Source: Deroplatys truncata
Lineage: Eukaryota > Arthropoda > Insecta > Mantodea > Mantidae
Assembly (NCBI GenBank): GCA_030765065.1
Contig: CM060977.1
Location: 129,088,295 to 129,152,294, forward strand
Direction of reading: 5' to 3'
DNA: 64,000 bases
This document shows, piece after piece, positions 11,627 through 22,971 of this stretch (its first letter is position 1; every line of letters starts with the position of its first letter). The translations under genes and the position numbers were made by a program. A model generated the notes under the pieces. It did not search any database, had not been told where the DNA came from, and saw only the letters and a program-made list of their open reading frames with translations.

Positions 11627-12370
11627 CTCTATCTTCTATTTTTTTTAATTGAGATAAACCTTTGCAGAAAAAGCTTCACTGTACATTTCGTTTTAAACGC
11701 AAAGGGAAAAACGATTGTCAAGCGTTTTAAGAACTGTTTTATGCTAGCCTCACTCTTTCCGTGCAATGGCGAACAGCAACTAAATTTTGACCAGACTCTT
11801 TAAAAGAATCTTAAGGTATTGAATAATTTGAACCATTAATAACAGATATCTCAGAAACGGCTTGTGCCACAAACATGTTATTTGAAGTAAATTGTACATT
11901 TTAAATATATCTACTTTTTTTTATTTGCGAAGTGCGTTTTCGTATATAGTTTACTATTTACCAGTTATACGAGATTATATAAAATTCGTTTGGAATGAAG
12001 TGGATATCACAGGCTGTACCCAAAATTTCAATATATGCATTTTGTTTGTCATGTAAATATATTTAATATATGGTATTTCAATCAAAATCATTAAAGCAAT
12101 TTTTCTGAAAATTAGGAAGTTCGAAGATGTTCCATGTAAAGGGTAGTTTGCGTTGGGAGATTTTCCTGAAAATCTTTGGAATGTGCTGAACTTAAATACC
12201 AGTTTGATATTTATCCTACTGTTCACACTCATGCACACATACGGACGTTTCCCTAAAAATGATTTTCGTAGATTCAGGGGGTGTCAAAGTGTTTTTTTTT
12301 TTTTGGATGAAATCTCGGTATAGACATTTTGGGTGGAATGTAATACCTTCTCTATCCACTATGTATAATG
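11627..12370 (+). mobile_element. Family A element, inverted partner
   Basis: Begins TCTCTATCTTC without the GATGTGTTACAC tip and ends at TTTTGGGTGGAATGTAATACC with TCTCTATCCACTATG. The body aligns with other plus-strand copies. Together with 10771-11626 it could fold as a long hairpin. Confidence 0.7.
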
Positions 12371-13743
12371 GCGTGCATAAAACGTGACCCATAATGAAAC
12401 ACAGCTGTTTATGCTGGTCTGATAAAAATCTAGCCCCACTCCCTAACAGCGTGACCACCCTGTTTTGTAGTATAATTCTAGCCGCATTACTGGCAGGGTA
12501 CTTTATCTCCCCCAAAGTATGTCCGAACTGCCGAAGGGCAAACTTAAACTTCACATTTTCATGCTACATTATCGTTTTCTTATTGCCGTTTAGTAGCGGC
12601 AACAACTTTAACCATCTTTTCCATGTCTCTGATAAACGCTCTCATACATGTTAATGTGGTAGCTGTCGTTTAGTTGAACTTCTTATGTAAATAACTCTTC
12701 ACCCCTTCCTATTTGTAATTGGTTTAGGCTTTGCTTGTGTATCAGTCATAGCGAAACTCTTTAACAGAGATGGTATCCGAATCACCCCTTCATTTCACAC
12801 CGATTATAACATAGTTCACTAGTTTTTACACCCTCAATTTTTTTCAGGTTAGTCACTGACACAGGTACTTGGCACCTGAAGGTGGAAATCTTACGGAAAG
12901 AAAAGACACTATTGTGATCTAGGGGAATGGGCCATATTTTACGCACGTCAGTGTACATCGTAAGAAAGTAATAAATGTTGAACAAAACACTTCAATAAAT
13001 TCTTATAACGGAAGGCTACAACTCAGGAGGTGACATTCAAAATGTGGAAGCGACTTCAGCTCAAACATTCAATTACTTTTTCTTCCTGCTTTTACAGGAT
13101 TTCGGTTTTCAATCGAATACTATTAATTAATGTAAATGCAAGCGGACACCATTGTATTAAAAGGAATGATAAATTCATTCACATTTGCGTATTTTCAACT
13201 AGGAAGAGAGTTTCCTTTTATTCGTGTCTCAACTCCTTTCACTAGACACTATATATAGATTCAAAGTCAGTTCATTTCACAGTGTGTTGTTTACTACGAT
13301 AATATTACCTCAAGCTCTTTCTTGATAATCTTGACTCCTAAGTAGATATGTTATGCAGTGTTTAACGACTATCATTATTTCACATATATAGGAAATGTTT
13401 AAATATTTGTAATTCAGCAACAACGTTTTGCTTCGATGCAATCGTATTAGTGGTTGCACTAACCTATAAAGTTAAAAGGAACAATCACATCTCACTAATT
13501 TGCTGTTATTGCTGAATGCGTCCAAAAGATATGTGCTAAAATTAATAAGTCTAATGTGTGTGTTAAATTACATGAACATATATCAGGATAAAAGTGTTGG
13601 AGAATTTTTAGCAGTAGGGCCCCTGGCGTATGCGTAAATAAGTATTTCTAATTAATTATCTAATTCCGAGAAAATTTATAGTTTCTATCACATAACTAAT
13701 ATCGGGTTTTAAGCAACACATTTAAAAAATTTTCTTCTCTATT
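12371..13743. other. No gene recognised
   Basis: Contains several short frames (for example 12394-12654 plus and 12216-12554 minus, which overlap each other). None has a motif, a supported start or a family match. Confidence 0.45.
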
Positions 13744-13762
13744 TTACGTCCTTTAATTGCGT

Positions 13763-13860
13763 GGCGGTAATGCGACGGATCTCTAAGGCGATACCTCTTA
13801 GATCGGTGTGTGGCGGTAATGCGACGGATCTCTAAGGCGATACCTCTTAGATCGGTGTGT
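13763..13860. repeat. Exact 49-bp tandem duplication
   Basis: The unit starting GGCGGTAATGCGACGGATC occurs at 13763 and again at 13812 with no visible difference. It lies in the tail region of the composite SINE. Confidence 0.92.
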
Positions 13861-13883
13861 GGCGGACAGATACGCCGGGATTA

Positions 13884-15179
13884 CGATGAACTTTACTTAG
13901 TACGACGGGATGTAACGTGCAGTTATGAAAAACTACTGAACTAAAGGTATAATTAGGATGCACTTAACGTAACGAGAAGACTCTCGATTATAGTTGGTTT
14001 TATTACTTCATGCTAGTACTTCACGTCGATTGATTCCGATTACCAGCGACGTTAAACTTAACGTAACGTTGAGAGGGTTATTGCCCCACTGTTGGAGAGC
14101 CCATTGAAGTCGTTTAGACCACGCACGTACGATTCAAACTTTCCGGTGGCTTCGCCCTAAGTTTAGTTTTCCGGTGACCTTTGCCCCTACGCTTAAAAAA
14201 AAATCAACTTTGTATTTTAATGTTTATTTAAATATTATATATGTATGCTCGGCTGCGTCAGTAGTAATTTTTAAAAACACGTATCTCTTAACAGGGCTAG
14301 TATGGCTAAAGAATGAAGGCTTACACAAATTATAATGGCATTTAACTTCGTTTTAATAATCTTTCACACGATTAAATAACACTTCACAGATGTATCCTAC
14401 TGTAGAGCTGTGAGATTCTTTTATTAATTGCACTTTTTAACACGTAAACTTAACATTATTCTCGCCGTAATAAATTTTCATGTCTCACACTCAATACGTA
14501 TCGAGCGAAATGCTCGGGAACGCTGCCTTCTAGCGTCTGCTTGGGAACAGTGTCTTGTAGAATCTAGTTGGGAACGCTTGAATTTGCACATTTTACTTTA
14601 TTTGAAGTATTTGATTGGCTAATCCTACTCCAATAGAGTACTTTTATTTAACTTGAAGCTTTTCTAGTTTTTGATTGGCTATTTATAAACTGTTTTAAAT
14701 ATTACATTATTATTCCAAGAATTATTAGTACCATTATTAAACTTTCCATTTCACTATTGCCTCAAGTTTACTTCATCGTTAGCAACTTTCTGCTTATACT
14801 TTATAATTCTATTTGCTACGGAAGGCAGCTTACTTTTATTCTCACAGCTCCTACATTGTTAAATTACGTAATGCATTCACATAACATTATTATACATGTA
14901 CTTAGTAATATAAACTTAATACAATGACTGTCGCATACACTTTATATATTGCACATATATTGCTTTAAGGCGGGCTGTTATATATTGTATTATATAATTA
15001 GACATATCATTTAAGTGTTAAAAATAATGCCTCAACCTAAAGGAAAAGTTTGGCTATGCCAAACTCTTAATTTACGTCGCGTTAAGTCGACTCTAAGTAG
15101 TGCCATTTAATACAATGTGTTAGACTTTCACATTACGTCGCGTTAAGCTAAATCACGTTACGTTATGTTGATCGCAATT
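13884..15179. mobile_element. 1.3 kb insert containing LTR family L sequence
   Basis: Flanked by the 9-bp direct repeat CCGGGATTA (13875-13883 and 15180-15188). The inner edges are loosely inverted: ATTACGATGAACTTTACTTA at the left, against ATTGCGATCAACATAACGTA read inward from the right. About 14090-15033 aligns with the minus-strand solo LTR family L, ending AATAATGCCTCA at 15033. About 200 bp on the left and 145 bp on the right do not. The motif TTACGTCGCGTTAAG occurs twice in the right part. A 9-bp duplication would suit a Mutator-type element. The relation between the two components is unresolved. Confidence 0.5.
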
Positions 15180-15600
15180 CCGGGATTAGCCTTGTGGGTC
15201 TCATCCCTATACCATACTAACCTGCTTCATGCGGTCAACATGCGACAGTATCTGTGTTTTTATACGTGTGAGCAGAGGGCAGCTTTGTCACGTATCCATA
15301 CAGGCCTTAGTGCTAGGCAACTGTAGCTCTGTTTCTACACATGCCGGGCAGATGGCATTAGGGTACCTTCCAGTCTACCTGGTTTCATTATGTATGGATA
15401 GATGGAAGAGCTATTAGCGCATATTTTCAGATTTACCATTGTTTTAGACCTAGAGTGGAACTTTGGGTCGTACTATTAAATATCCAATCGGGTAGGTATT
15501 TACCTTTGCGGGTAAGGGAAACCACGAAAAATCCATCGAGACTGTTCGGCACAGGGGGTTTGAACCAGGACCAACTGAGTCATCCCGCTAGGTCATTTAT

Positions 15601-16712
15601 AAGTTCTTCTGGAAAGATGGTAAGACTTTTTTTTTAATTTCTTCCAGGTTGTTCCGGGAGCACACATGTAACCCATGCAGGGGAGTAGTATTGCCTTTAA
15701 ATAACACCCCTTATCAGTTCTGTAGTGACTAAGAAAAACCATGGAAATATTATGCTAATCACTGACCTGCGAGTGAGATTTGAACTCAGATATCTTAATT
15801 CCAGTCGTATTATTCCAGATTTCCCGCTGGATAGTCTACCATATGGGATGTCTGAACTAACCTTTTCAGGTTTAGGAGAAGTTCAGATCCTTAATCTGTG
15901 TTACGCGTATAAAGATTTAAGGCGTCAGTTAAGATTATTCTCAGTTTGGGTGATATTTCGCCGTTCGGTCCATAAAATCAGGGATTATCTAATCTAACAA
16001 CTGAGTTTCTCTTTTGTTGTGCCGGCTACTCGAGTTATGTTACCGACCAAAGATTTACTGAAACGAACACTTTGTTTATTTGCTCCTCACTTTAAGGTTG
16101 CATAGAATGGTAGTAAAAGTGTGACTCTCTGTTCAAACGTATTAGTAACCGCTTTGCAGTGATGAATGTTGTGCAAAAGTGAGAACGCTTAAGATAATGG
16201 TTATCATATTTTATAACAAAAAATGTATATATTGATTTGTTTAAAAAAATAGCTTCTGGAGGGAAGGCATCTATATTTTGTGTCACAATTATGCGAAATT
16301 ATGCCTGTCAAAAGATATCTAGTAAGTGTACAAAGTTTCACTTTTCTAAGATAGTTTTCCCCAAAACATATTTTTTTTGCTTCAGTTTTAGTGTAGTAAA
16401 CGAAATGCTCTATACAAACCATTGTTTGTTATAAATAATTTAACCTCTGGCTGTAAGTTTTTTTGATTATTTCCAGAAAAACATATTGTTTTCATTCACC
16501 TATTCAAATAGCTTTGGGGAAAAATAATTGAATACATAAATACTTTTTCTAAGTTATTAATAACTTTCAAAAACAAAATTCATTAACCATTAAAATTATT
16601 CATTTAGAACATTTAAGGTACCAATTTTTATCAAACAGTTGTCTAAGAACATGTGTACAAAATTTCAAAGAAATCTATTAAAACATGCACAAGGATCATT
16701 TTGAACATAAAA
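15601..16712. other. No gene; possible tRNA-like SINE scrap at 15735-15870
   Basis: On the minus strand, about 15870-15735 has TGGTAGACTATCC and, downstream, GAGTTCAAATCTCAC (B-box-like), suggesting a decayed SINE head. The rest is AT-rich with no gene. Confidence 0.35.
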
Positions 16713-17793
16713 ATTCTAATGAGTTACATTCACATGACTTTCTCTACCCTGTATATCTCATTAGTAGGTATATACATTCTTACAAACACTTAACTTCCCT
16801 TCCAATTCATTTTAATCCAGATCAACGTTTCCCGTAATAACTGCATTACACATTTCGTTACAGATACAAACAGTACAGCGATAGTCAAATTTTTAGAAAC
16901 GAACGCTACGCTCTTTCCAGAATATCGTGAGTAACAACTGAAAATCGGCAGGTATGGAAAAGAATGGCTAAATACTTAACAATTCGAACCCTTAATAACC
17001 GATATCTCGGAAATGGCTAATGCCACAACAAATTTAAATAAATTGCCTCTCTTAAAGAAATCTACATTTCTTGTGTTGTATGTGTTCGTCTATCACTTAA
17101 TGTTTACTAGTTATACAAGATGTACAAAACTCTTTCCCAATGAAGAAAACCTCAAAGGTTATTCCCAGAAAATTCACGATATGCATTTTATTTGTATTTA
17201 AGTATCTTTTATATATGGTATTTTAAACAAAAATCGTTATAGGCATTTTTTATAAAATCAAGGTTTTCCAAAAATCTTCGTAAGTAAGATCTTCCTTGTA
17301 AGATACTGAACCTAAATACCAACTTTAGTGTTCATCCGACTTTTGTTTTTGAGTTATGTTGTTCAAAGACAATCAGATACATATAGACACACACACGAAT
17401 CTTTTTCTAAAATGTCGTCCTCTGTGGTGTAGTGGTTACCATGCTAGCCTCAATTTCCCTAGGTCGCGGGTTCAAACTCGGCGGAGGGCGATGGATTTTT
17501 TTCGGGCGTAAACATCCTTAGCATGGCTTCCTTCGGAAGGGAAGTAAACCCGGTGGTCCAGTGTCGTAAATTTACAGGACGTAAAAGAACCTCAAGCCTA
17601 ATAAAGAGGCCTCTGAGCAAAATTACCATTCTTTTACGCCCAATAGAGAATGGGACGCTAAGAACCACGTAAGTTAAAGAGTGTCCTTAAATAAAACTCC
17701 ATTTATTTTTTTTCTAAAATGCTTTATTTTATTCAGGGGACCTCAAAACAAGTATTGCTTTTGGAATCCCAGTACGTGGTGGTAGAGAAAGTA
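16713..17793 (+). mobile_element. Family A element carrying a SINE
   Basis: Starts ATTCTAATGAGTTACATTC with ATGACTTTCTCTACC and ends GGTGGTAGAGAAAGTA. The body is interrupted at the CTAAAATG site by the type B SINE (17415-17708). The CA microsatellite position is kept (ACACACACACGAATC) just before the SINE. Confidence 0.8.
17415..17708 (+). mobile_element. tRNA-derived SINE (type B) with clear TSD
   Basis: Begins TCGTCCTCTGTGGTGTAGTG (A box GTGTAGTGGTTACC), has B box GGGTTCAAACTCGG, then a conserved body containing GGCTTCCTTCGGAAGGGAAG and AAGAGGCCTCTGAGC, and a T-rich 3' tail. The 13-bp target duplication TTTTTCTAAAATG lies at 17402-17414 and 17709-17721. A second copy on the minus strand is at 39619-39864 plus 41918-41941. 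Confidence 0.9.
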
Positions 17794-17998
17794 AAAATAT
17801 AGAAAGACAGAAAGTTAACAGAACTTACTTTAAAGCTTTAAATGTATAACAACATATACTTACTGCTTCAGAATTCCCCTGACCCATTTGAAGGTCCTTC
17901 AGATAATTACTTAGTCTACTGTTTAAGTTTCACTACTCTTAATTGTTTCTTTGCTGATTTGAATGCACTTACTGCACTCTGCTTTAAGCTTCACTTAT

Positions 17999-18850
17999 CT
18001 CAAACACTACTAATGGTTTTGCTGACCGGATTTTCTTTACTAGCTGTGACCCTTTCCTTTGTGTACAGAGTATACTCACAATCCATACTGAATTCACTGA
18101 TAGCTGAAGTCACTATAATTTGTAATTTATTTAGAAACAAAAACTTCTTTAGAACATTTAATACGTTTACTTTTTGAGCTTTTTCTTTTATATGCCCCTG
18201 TAATAAACTAGCACTAGCAAATCTCTGATATACTGGCATAATTTACCATTCTTTGCCATTCAAGTCTGATTTGTTCACTGCATCTATAAGGCCTGTTCCC
18301 AAACACTTAGCAATGTGGCTCAAGCATTCATCTTTAGTAATCTGAATATCCGGACCATACACTGGAAAGGATTGAAGAAGCAGGCGAGTCTTTGAGTCAG
18401 CATCAGAAATAATGGCCGTGCAATACATACTATACAAAGCAATGTATCTTTGCTAAATACCTTTGGCAGCACTATTTGCAAAGCTACAGGAGACCCTGAG
18501 TAACTTGCCTCACATGTACCATCTTCTTTGTGATTCTTAACTCACGCTTTATATTCATCGCTGATGTCACATAACTGTTTAGCTTTGACTACAAACGTGC
18601 AAAATACTTTCATTTAATTTTAAAAATATGTCCAGACATGTGAGAAGATCTATATAAATTTCAAATCCATGAATAGATGTATGTCCTCTCTTGTGCCAAG
18701 CTCCATCATATCACATAGAAATGTCAACATTGTCATGCCCAGATAGATATGGATTTACATCTAAGCGAGCACGACGAACAGCCTTGTATGCCACACTTAG
18801 CACTTCACACTGTAGCAATTCACTTTCTTTATTTGTATCCAAGAGACAGC
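17999..18850 (-). pseudogene. Mutator-like DDE transposase relic
   Basis: On the minus strand, separate in-frame pieces spell motifs of the Mutator-like transposase family common in invertebrates: YDGAWHKRGHTS (first catalytic Asp), IISDADSKTRLL (second Asp region), then YGPDIQITKDECLSHIAKCL, which corresponds to the family's conserved KKECVGHVQKRLGTxLR-type block. The pieces lie in order within about 850 bp but are broken by stops and frameshifts, for example a stop directly before YDGAW and another after LNGKEW. No terminal inverted repeats were found by eye. Confidence 0.7.
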
Positions 18851-18860
18851 AATTGTAAGT

Positions 18861-20014
18861 GGAGGAACTCATCATTCCATACTCATGGCCATAAAATATT
18901 TCTGCATACTTGCATGGCTTTTTTAAATTCCCAGAAATTCATCAACCATCTTGCTATTTACATCGAAAGGTGGCCTAGAAGAATCATTTGTAACTCTATG
19001 TATCCACATAACGTTTATGACAAGAAGAGGATTGTACAATTACACTATAGCAAAGCCGTTCCTATAACTAAGTTTTGTTTCCAAACCCTGAAATCCACAA
19101 TCTGTGTATGTTAAAATGTTAAAATATTTTATGGGGCGCAAGTACATAATCTGAAATTCGTAGTTCTAGATTTATTTTATTTTTAGCATTCTTGGGGAAA
19201 TTTTGAAAATTTGTATTACCTGTACCTGCTTCTTCATGATCTACTGTAGGCATAAGTTTGTTGCTTTCCCCCTAAAGTTTAACAATTTGTTATGTACATA
19301 TGTTTTTCCTGGAAAACATTTCTTATTAGACCTACCCATTTTGCAATAATGTCTGATGTAACAACTAATAACAAGAAATTAATGAAAATTTAGTCCACCT
19401 AAAGAATGATCTTTACAACTATATAATAGATTATGAAGTGAGAAGATAATTAGCTGCTTGTATGTTTACAAACTAGATAAAGAACAACGTTTTCTCTTAC
19501 AGCAAGAAGACACTTGTTTAGTGTTCTCTGCCTTATCTTACTGCATATTATACTCATTCTTATTCTAAACTGCACTTATCTATTTGTAGGTCACTATAGG
19601 AAGTCTTCTCTCTTGTGCAAAGAGTATCTTTTCTAAGATTCACAAAAACACAAGAATGTGACACTCATTCACAAACCAAAAAGCCAGTGAAGGTTTGAAG
19701 CCATACTTTCACGGGATGAATGTTTGCAGAAAATCTCAGACGATGTCTATGCTAACATTCACCAGCACTGAATTGGACCGCCTGATTTAAATTTCAAAAC
19801 TGTACCGATTTTGCTGCAATGGAGTAATTAATGCATTTCAGGAACCATGCCCACTCATGCATGGACATTTAAATATGGGATAACGACCTTTAAAATGACG
19901 ATGCAGCGTAAACGACGGTAGATTCTGAAAGTGCAAAGCACAAACATAATTTTAAGGGGGAAAAACAAAAAATTGGATTCTTCATAATAATTTTTACCAA
20001 AGTTTCACCGGTGC
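18861..20014. other. No gene recognised
   Basis: May include the N-terminal coding end of the Mutator relic (18850-19110, minus strand). The rest has no frame or repeat I can identify. Confidence 0.4.
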
Positions 20015-20324
20015 CTCCTCTAAAGTCCCCTTAATCCTAATGACTTTAGCATACCTGATAAACCTAAGAAATAGAAATCATCTTAGTGCACAAAGATATA
20101 GATTTCGTTAAAACACACAATTTATGCCAAATACATTTATTTGATTTATTTCTTTATTTCATTTTGTTTTATTTATTATTATTTTTGTGGACTTATCCAT
20201 TTTCGAGATAATCGTGTTATTGGTTGAATTTTTGAATACTTACATTTTTCTCCAATGGGCAGTCGTTATTCCCTCTCTCTTTCTCTCCTTTTTTTTCTCC
20301 CAATCATGCAAAGAGAACGGAATT

Positions 20325-20950
20325 ACCGAGCGGGATTGCTCAGTCGGTAAAGTCTGTTGCCCGCATTCGAGAGATCCTGGGTTCAAATCCCGTGGGCCGA
20401 CAAATCTGTCCGAGGTTTTTTCGTGGTTTTCCTCAGTTGCAAAGGTAAATACCGGATTAGATATTTAATTCCACGACACAAAGTTCCATCTTAAGTCTAA
20501 CACAATGGTAAAATGAAGAATAAGTGGTAATAGCAAACGCTATGCCATCTATCTACAGACAATGGTAAGCAGACGGCACCCTAATGCCATATGCACGGCA
20601 TGAAGCAGGGGTTACAGGGAGAGACCTTGAAGGCTAACTGTCCGTCTTTCTGTGTGAGGGCGGCGGTTAGACTGGACGACACTCTAATGCCATCTGCACA
20701 GCATGAAGCGGGGGTTACAGGGATGAGACCTTGAAGGCTAACTGTCCGCCTTTCTGTGTGAGGGCGGCGGTTAGACTGGACGACACCCTAATGCCATCTG
20801 CACGGCATGAAGCGGAGGTTACAGGAATGAGACCTAGAAGGCTAACTGTCCATCACATATCGTTCGAAGAGATATCCACCAACAGATCAGTCGCGATATG
20901 ACAAAGGAGTTAAAGCGACGTAAAGTAAAATAGAATAGAATAAAATAAAA
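20325..20950 (+). mobile_element. Composite SINE (type A), complete
   Basis: The tRNA-like head ACCGAGCGGGATTGCTCAGT has an A box and, about 30 bp on, the B box GGGTTCAAATCCC. It is followed by the conserved body GAGGTTTTTTCGTGGTTTTC and ACACAAAGTTCCATCTTAAG, three 104-bp tandem units, the end piece AAAGCGACGTAAAG and an A-rich (AATAG)n-like tail. The 11-bp target duplication AGAACGGAATT flanks it at 20314-20324 and 20951-20961. At 626 bp it is long for a SINE because of the tandem block. Confidence 0.9.
20555..20860 (+). repeat. 104-bp tandem repeats inside the SINE
   Basis: The marker GGCTAACTGTCC (last unit GGCTAACTGTCCATC) starts at 20632, 20736 and 20840, a period of exactly 104 bp. Units contain GGCATGAAGCGGGGGTTACA and GAGGGCGGCGGTTAGACTGG. 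The same period occurs in reverse orientation at 35.57-35.86 kb. Confidence 0.92.
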
Positions 20951-21160
20951 AGAACGGAATTTCAAAGCCATCGCATAGCGACCAGCTCCTAATTGATTTT
21001 ACTATGGCTTTAGCCTACTCTATTCGCCTATTACAAGGATATGAAATAACACAATTTCTACAAACGTTGATCTCGATTGACAAGAAGTGAATACAAAAAT
21101 AGGCGTTTGTGAGAATAACTTGTGAAAGATTGGGTATAGACAGCCATATGAATGTAACGC

Positions 21161-22611
21161 ATTAAGTGCTTCTCCTCCTTTCCGTTTCAAAATGAATCAC
21201 TTTTTATATTGTTAAACGATCTGCCTCGTTCAAACGAACTTTGAAATTTTTGCACCTAAGCATTAAGATGCAAAGAAAATGATAAATGCTAGAACTAGAA
21301 TTTCGAGCGATTCTAAAGCCCTTCGAATAATCATACTAATTATACAAAAAGTGTGTTCTCACTAACTTAATTGTTGAAAAAGCGACTGAGCATTTCATTT
21401 AAATTAGCTCAGAAAACAAAAGTATTTTATAGGCTATACTTTTAAGCTAAACATAGAACATGCCTTGCGGGATACAAACAGAAACTTGTGAGCGCTTAAG
21501 AGCACTGAACACAGAAATTCTGTTATATTAATTCCTAATGTACCACTTAAATTAGAAACTGGTGAACAGTTTGCTATTTTATTACCGGTAATTACACTTA
21601 TGCTATTTAAGTATACTTGATACAGATACTTTGATAAAATTTGGAAAAAAATCACTTTTAAAATATTTCATAGAAAAATTCCTCAAATATTGTTGTATTG
21701 GGCTAGCAGTTCTGGTTATTTAAATGTCCCAACATGGCGTTTAAATGGACTTGTGCATGCGATTTCAAACAGCGTGTGAAATATTAAAACTGTAATCTCG
21801 TTTTCCTTTACTTTTAGTCAATTTAAAATATTTCTCATTTAGCAATGTTTATTCAGTTTCTCTCAAGTATTCATATACGTGTTTTGAATATGAATGAGTA
21901 GATCTAACGAGAAGTTTATTGATTTCAAGCAGTGTTTTCGAATTAAGGTTTTAATAATGTATACTTGGTGAACTTCTATAAAAGTAAAACTCTTGTATAT
22001 TTTACTTCTTCCAGCTAAAGCTTTTACCATGACATGTAATCTTTCATATTAAAAGAAATGCATTCCAAAATAACATTTAGAACTTTAAATTTTAAAGTTT
22101 TTAAGTTTTCAATTGAGGGTATTCATCACTTAACTCTTATTTTCATTTTTTGAAGATTATTTTCTATGATATTTATGCATTGTCTATTCAGCGATGTTTT
22201 AGGTGGGTGGGCTGTCCTTCCAAGGAGGTAGAGATTGAACTAGTAGGGGGAGGTAGTGTTCATTAGTTCGAGTTCACTTTAGTGAAAGACTATTGGCTGT
22301 TTTCCACTGTATGCATCACGCGCGGCAAGAGTTCAGCATTCTGTGGGTCGAACCCATTGAGCAGGCAGTAATTTGGGACCATGAAAATTAATTTTCTGTT
22401 ATAATTATCTGTAAAAATTTGTTTACTGAACTGGTTAAAATTTGCAGAAAATAGCAATTCTACCGCCTCTTAGGGGAGACTAAATAGATAATATTACAAT
22501 AAATTAAATTTTAAGTTTTTTGTGCTGTCGTATCTCTTGAAATTTTCTTTTTCATTTGATATATATTTATCTTTTTATCACAAAACTTATACCTTAGATA
22601 TTGTGGCGTAT
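21161..22611. other. AT-rich stretch, no gene recognised
   Basis: No frame with a motif and no repeat match. A GC-richer patch lies at about 22200-22380. Confidence 0.45.
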
Positions 22612-22971
22612 TAGTAAGCATTGCCATACCACACGCATTATTGTGTCACATTGTCGACAGAATTATTGGGTGAATTTGATTACTCCTTTCGGCTGAACGA
22701 GCCTTCTCCTTCGGCGCCGAACACGCCAAAGAGAAAAGGGTTTGTTTGAGTCTCGTCCGTATGACGCCAACCCTGGCTAGCTAGACAGAGTCGGAGAGGG
22801 GGTATATAGTTAGCGTTACTTGAATGTGAGCGTCACCTTTGTGTGTGAGAGTGTAAGAAGCAAGTCGCGTGTGGCCAGTCCTCGACTGCGAGGCATCTCC
22901 CCTTATTCTTTGTTTCCCTAAGTGTAATGTAGAGCCGCCAAGTATTTTATCAATAAATTACAGGTAATGTG
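22612..22971 (+). mobile_element. Possible solo LTR or 5' LTR (TGT...ACA)
   Basis: A GC-richer 360-bp block opens TGTGGCGTATTAGTAAGC, has a TATA-like GGGGGTATATAGTTAGCG at about 22799-22816 and an AATAAA just before its end TCAATAAATTACA. This is an LTR-like order of promoter, then polyadenylation signal. I found no matching target duplication, no primer-binding site and no second copy. A promoter plus first exon with splice donor CAGGTAATG is the alternative. Confidence 0.35.

Larger units (their letters stand above)
13744..15600 (-). mobile_element. Composite SINE (type A), interrupted
   Basis: The 3' end of the SINE is at the left: TGCGACGGATCTCTAAG and a GTGGCGGACAG block. The body resumes at 15186 with TTAGCCTTGTGGGTCTCAT, continues through GCAGATGGCATTAGGGTACC and the ACTTTGGGTCGTACTATTAA block, and ends at the tRNA-like head. 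Read on the minus strand, the head has AGCGGGATGACTCAGTTGG (A box) and GGTTCAAACCCC (B box). The 1.3 kb between the halves is a separate insertion. Confidence 0.75.
20015..21160 (-). mobile_element. Family A element, decayed, carrying a SINE
   Basis: Body blocks AAACACACAATTTATG and CATTTTCGAGATAATCG precede the SINE. CATCGCATAGCGACCAGCTC and the 5' end with ATATGAATGTAACGCATTA follow it. The 3' terminus is lost. Confidence 0.65.

Noticed and set aside
18749..19114. 121-codon plus-strand frame
   Set aside because: It is antisense to the Mutator-like transposase relic and has no motif of its own.
20325..20400. tRNA gene-like sequences with A and B boxes (also 10.0, 17.4, 24.1, 25.3, 35.9, 41.1, 46.1, 49.2 and 62.9 kb)
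   Set aside because: Each is followed by a repeated body and, where visible, flanked by target duplications; cloverleaf pairing is poor. They are SINE heads.
20555..20860. CRISPR-like or satellite array
   Set aside because: The 104-bp units are contiguous without unique spacers, only about three copies, and lie within a SINE.
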